From: Chloroflexota bacterium
GTDB taxonomy: Bacteria; Chloroflexota; Anaerolineae; Anaerolineales; Villigracilaceae
Direction of reading: 5' to 3'
NCBI GenBank assembly: GCA_016191895.1
Contig: JACPVD010000011.1
Coordinates: 1-7,439 of the forward strand
Length of the DNA: 7,439 nucleotides
The notes beneath the pieces are model-generated. The model saw nothing but the letters and a program-made list of their open reading frames with translations. It did no database searches and was not told the DNA's origin. Shown piece by piece: positions 5,664 to 7,439 of this stretch. The position numbers were made by a program, and so were the translations under genes. Numbering within the stretch: position 1 is the first letter of the stretch; the number at the start of each line of letters is the position of its first letter.

Positions 5664-6812
5664 TTATGTATGTCGCCGCATTCTTCCCAGCGCCAGTATT
5701 CCCGCAATGTTGAATGCCACCGCCAGCAGGGCCACAAACAGGAACCCGAATTCCTTGTAAATGATCGCCGCCAGAAAGGCCCCAAGCGCGCGTCCGATGG
5801 AATGGCCGGTGACATTTATCGAGAGCATGGTCGCCCGCGCTGTGGGGACGAGTTCGGTCATCAACGGGATGTGACTGACCATGATGTATTCGAACGTGAT
5901 GTAGAAGAGGAAGAGCCCGATCAAGGCCCCGACCTGGGTCTGCCCAATGAAAGGGAGCAGGATCGCGGCCCCGGCATTGGCGACCAGCCCCAGGGTCAGC
6001 GCGAGCGGTTTGCCGAGTCGATCGGTGGTGAGCGCCACCAGTCCCTCTCCGCTGAGTTCGGAGATTCCGATCACAGCCGATGCCCCCGCAAGCGCGGCGA
6101 TTTTCAACCCGAATGAATCCTCCAGCCAGACTCCAAAAATTACATTCACCAGTTCATTACCCGCGCTGGCCCACATGACAATGGAAATTCCCGCCATCGC
6201 CGGCAAGGACGTAAACACAGCGCGATAGCCTTCCCGTGAATTGGACGTGACTTCATGGTGCGGGTCTTCGCCCGGCACGATTCTCCAGACGATAAAGAAG
6301 ATGACCAGCCCAAGAATCGTGAACAATGGAAAAGGCGCGGACCATCCGTAGCGGTCGATAAGAAACCCGGCAATGGGAACGCCCGCAATGAACGCCAGCG
6401 ACCATGCGACTTCGGTAACCGCCAATGCCGTGCCGCGTTGTTCGTATGGGATGCGGTCACCGAAGTAGGCCTGCATGGATGGGTCGAACATATATTTTCC
6501 CAGCACGGCAAGGATCAATGCCGCGGCGAGTGTGAAGATGTTCGGGTAAACGGCGACCAGCCCAACGCCCAGCGTAAACACGGACGCGCCCAACAACATG
6601 CCAAATTTCCGCCCGCGCCGGTCGGAGACGGTGGCAAATAACGGACTCAATGCGCCCACAAGCGAACGCCCGGTCATCAACAGCGATATGGTGGAAATAT
6701 CCACGCCGAGGCCGCGCGCAAAGATGGGCAGGAACGGATATACCATCCTGTGGGCGGTATTCAGGACGGCGCGGAGGAACATGAAGGTGATAAGTTGGAA
6801 GCGGATGCGCAT
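5664..6812 (-). CDS. Major facilitator superfamily transporter
   Basis: A 382-aa inner-membrane protein with about 12 hydrophobic helices, six on each side of a hydrophilic centre (about 180-200), the normal MFS size and fold. The loop between helices 2 and 3 holds motif A as VSDRRGRK (62-69: Asp64, Arg65, Gly67, Arg68). A weaker copy, TTDRLGK (262-268), sits at the matching place in the second half. FGDRIPYEQRGTALA (117-131) and a Gly/Ala-rich fifth helix (GVPIAGFLIDRYGW, 144-157) are also typical. The overall look is of a drug- or sugar-efflux type permease, driven by a proton gradient; the substrate cannot be told. It lies 40 nt downstream of the four-helix gene on the same strand and is probably co-transcribed. 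The ATG is preceded by TAAACCCCT, with no Shine-Dalgarno, so translation may be weak or the start may differ. Confidence 0.92.
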   Translation of the reverse strand: MRIRFQLITFMFLRAVLNTAHRMVYPFLPIFARGLGVDISTISLLMTGRSLVGALSPLFATVSDRRGRKFGMLLGASVFTLGVGLVAVYPNIFTLAAALILAVLGKYMFDPSMQAYFGDRIPYEQRGTALAVTEVAWSLAFIAGVPIAGFLIDRYGWSAPFPLFTILGLVIFFIVWRIVPGEDPHHEVTSNSREGYRAVFTSLPAMAGISIVMWASAGNELVNVIFGVWLEDSFGLKIAALAGASAVIGISELSGEGLVALTTDRLGKPLALTLGLVANAGAAILLPFIGQTQVGALIGLFLFYITFEYIMVSHIPLMTELVPTARATMLSINVTGHSIGRALGAFLAAIIYKEFGFLFVALLAVAFNIAGILALGRMRRHT

Positions 6813-6820
6813 AGGGGTTT

Positions 6821-6857
6821 AGCGATTCGAGCGAGTCAGGCGTTTCAACGAATCAGC
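6821..6857. repeat. Downstream flanking repeat array of the four-helix gene
   Basis: Degenerate GATTCG-type units occur every 8-9 bp: GATTC at 6824, GAGTC at 6833, GTTTC at 6842 and GAATC at 6850. The array fills the 40-bp space between the four-helix gene and the MFS gene and contains the stop codon of the former (6853-6855). Positions 6821-6839 match 7289-7307, on the other side of the four-helix gene, at 18 of 19 bases in the same orientation. Confidence 0.7.
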
Positions 6858-7269
6858 GTTTGGGTTTGGGTTGGAAGGATTTTTGATGTTGCAGTTCGGT
6901 GACGAGGATGGCAATGACTTCGTCAGCAAGGGCAAGGCGTTGTTGAACCGCCGCTCGCTCCATCAATTTTCTGGCGCGATAAATCCAGCCTTTTGTTTCG
7001 CGGGCGGATGCGAGGGATACGCGATAATGGTAGAGGAGTTCCTTGCCATAGCCGCGGCCAAGTCCTTCTTCGAGATTGGCGGAAACCGACGCAGAACTTC
7101 GCACAATTTGATCGGCCAGTTTGCGCCCGCGATCATCCTTCATCCATGAATCGGTATCTTCCCAAACCAGGTCGTAAAGATACAGAGCCTTGCGATACCC
7201 GGCGAATTTCCAGATCGGTTCGGTTTTGATTTCTTCAGGCACGCTGGTTTCCCAGTCTTTGTATTCCAT
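6853..7269 (-). CDS. Four-helix-bundle protein (S23 / 23S rRNA intervening-sequence / Avd-like family)
   Basis: A 138-aa protein started at the ATG (7267-7269) preceded by AAAGGA (7277-7282) with a 7-nt gap. The core matches the four-helix-bundle family: [13 protein letters not shown] (25-37), [20 protein letters not shown] (53-72), and [20 protein letters not shown] (74-93) running into GWIYRAR (94-100), then a fourth helix to about residue 128. The C-terminus is basic (KPKR), as is common for these nucleic-acid-associated proteins. The family was named for proteins encoded in 23S rRNA intervening sequences, and includes the Avd accessory protein of diversity-generating retroelements. Free-standing copies like this have no settled function. 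No reverse transcriptase, variable repeat or rRNA is nearby. Residues 1-20 (acidic, [10 protein letters not shown]) extend beyond the usual start. The gene is bounded on both sides by related 8-9-bp repeat arrays, and the downstream array supplies its stop codon. Confidence 0.88.
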   Translation of the reverse strand: MEYKDWETSVPEEIKTEPIWKFAGYRKALYLYDLVWEDTDSWMKDDRGRKLADQIVRSSASVSANLEEGLGRGYGKELLYHYRVSLASARETKGWIYRARKLMERAAVQQRLALADEVIAILVTELQHQKSFQPKPKR

Positions 7270-7283
7270 GAGGTTATCCTTTT

Positions 7284-7370
7284 GATTCAGCGATTCGAGC
7301 GATTCAGCGAGTTAATGATTCGATGATTCGCTGATTCGTTAGACTCGCTGAATCGACGACTCGCCGGATC
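7284..7370. repeat. Upstream flanking repeat array, 8-9-bp GATTCG-type units
   Basis: GATTC-like pentamers begin at 7284, 7292, 7301, 7309 (GAGTT), 7317, 7325, 7333, 7342 (GACTC), 7350 (GAATC), 7358 (GACTC) and 7366 (GGATC). That is eleven steps of 8 or 9 bp over 87 bp. The unit is close to GATTCGNN, cleanest at 7317-7340. The array fills the space between the end of the upstream membrane-protein gene and the four-helix gene, and extends into the former. It lacks the long identical repeats and uniform unique spacers of a CRISPR array. Confidence 0.8.
7300..7355. repeat. 13-bp perfect inverted repeat within the upstream array
   Basis: CGATTCAGCGAGT (7300-7312) is the exact reverse complement of ACTCGCTGAATCG (7343-7355), separated by 30 bp of further GATTCG units. 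The array thus changes orientation near its outer end and could fold as a hairpin or cruciform. No T-tract follows, so it is not an obvious terminator. Confidence 0.7.
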
Positions 7371-7439
7371 GCAGGAACCATTTCATCAAAAAATACGCTG
7401 CAACCCATGCAAGGATGTTGAGCGCGACAAAGAAGAGAA
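7339..7439 (-). CDS. C-terminal end of a membrane protein (partial)
   Basis: A minus-strand frame enters from the right edge and ends at TAA (7339-7341), giving 33 codons. It reads as one hydrophobic helix, LFFVALNILAWVAAYFLMKW, then FLRSGESSIQRV. The helix with a positively charged end looks like the last membrane span of a larger protein, but no family can be named from this. The final ten or so residues (from RSG) are encoded by the GATTCG-type repeat array, so the original C-terminus may have been replaced by repeat sequence. The gene lies 69 nt upstream of the four-helix gene on the same strand and may share a transcript with it. Confidence 0.6.
   Translation of the reverse strand, partial: LFFVALNILAWVAAYFLMKWFLRSGESSIQRV

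Noticed and set aside
5583..6116. Plus-strand 177-codon frame at the end of the MFS gene
   Set aside because: Its polar, Arg/Gln-rich translation is the antisense of the hydrophobic transporter sequence.
6853..7269. Diversity-generating retroelement (Avd plus reverse transcriptase)
   Set aside because: The four-helix protein resembles Avd, but no reverse transcriptase, template repeat or variable gene is in the window.
7284..7370. CRISPR array
   Set aside because: Units are only 8-9 bp and degenerate with no spacers, and no cas gene is present.

Overview
The window is about 7.4 kb of mid-GC bacterial chromosome. It most resembles a Chloroflexota (Anaerolineae-type) genome. The best pointers are the lipoprotein with an Ala/Thr/Gln-rich, Pro-Thr linker after its lipidated Cys, the fused serine hydroxymethyltransferase-aminomethyltransferase, and a four-helix-bundle gene set among short repeats. 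The assignment is inference from protein style, since no rRNA or marker gene is present. Promoters look sigma-70-like and most genes have a clear Shine-Dalgarno.

Layout, left to right. (1) Positions 1-300, minus strand: the first 100 codons of an AbiEi-family antitoxin/regulator (type IV toxin-antitoxin), running off the left edge. It carries an in-frame A18 run. Its promoter (TTGACA-16-TAAAAT) is overlapped by a perfect 12-bp inverted repeat that looks like an autoregulatory operator. (2) 375-402: a strong terminator closing (3) 419-3577, minus strand, a 1052-aa three-part protein: SHMT, then a shrunken GcvT-like segment, then a complete GcvT. It has its own good promoter. (4) 3751-4224, plus strand: a small two-helix membrane protein transcribed divergently from the fusion gene. 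(5) 4248-4288: an 18-bp bidirectional terminator shared with (6) 4293-5360, minus strand, a Tyr-rich, coiled-coil lipoprotein with a Gly/Pro tail. (7) 5361-5663: a gap with a possible start-less gene remnant and a possible short terminator. (8) 5664-6812, minus strand: a 12-helix MFS transporter. (9) 6853-7269, minus strand: a four-helix-bundle (S23/IVS/Avd-like) protein, flanked on both sides by an 8-9-bp periodic GATTCG-type repeat array that shares a 19-bp direct repeat (18/19). (10) 7339-7439, minus strand: the C-terminal end of a membrane protein whose last residues are encoded by the array.

How the parts relate. The fusion protein joins two enzymes that both act on tetrahydrofolate and 5,10-methylene-tetrahydrofolate in glycine/serine one-carbon metabolism. 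The right-hand block (membrane protein end, four-helix gene, MFS gene) is co-directional and closely spaced. The four-helix gene looks like a small cassette dropped between two older genes: its repeats form the tail of the upstream gene and lie directly before the MFS start, which has no Shine-Dalgarno. The left-hand AbiEi gene is an independent unit whose toxin partner, if present, would lie outside the window.

The features most worth a second look are the repeat-bounded four-helix cassette, the degenerate middle module of the SHMT-GcvT fusion, and the A18 tract in the antitoxin gene.
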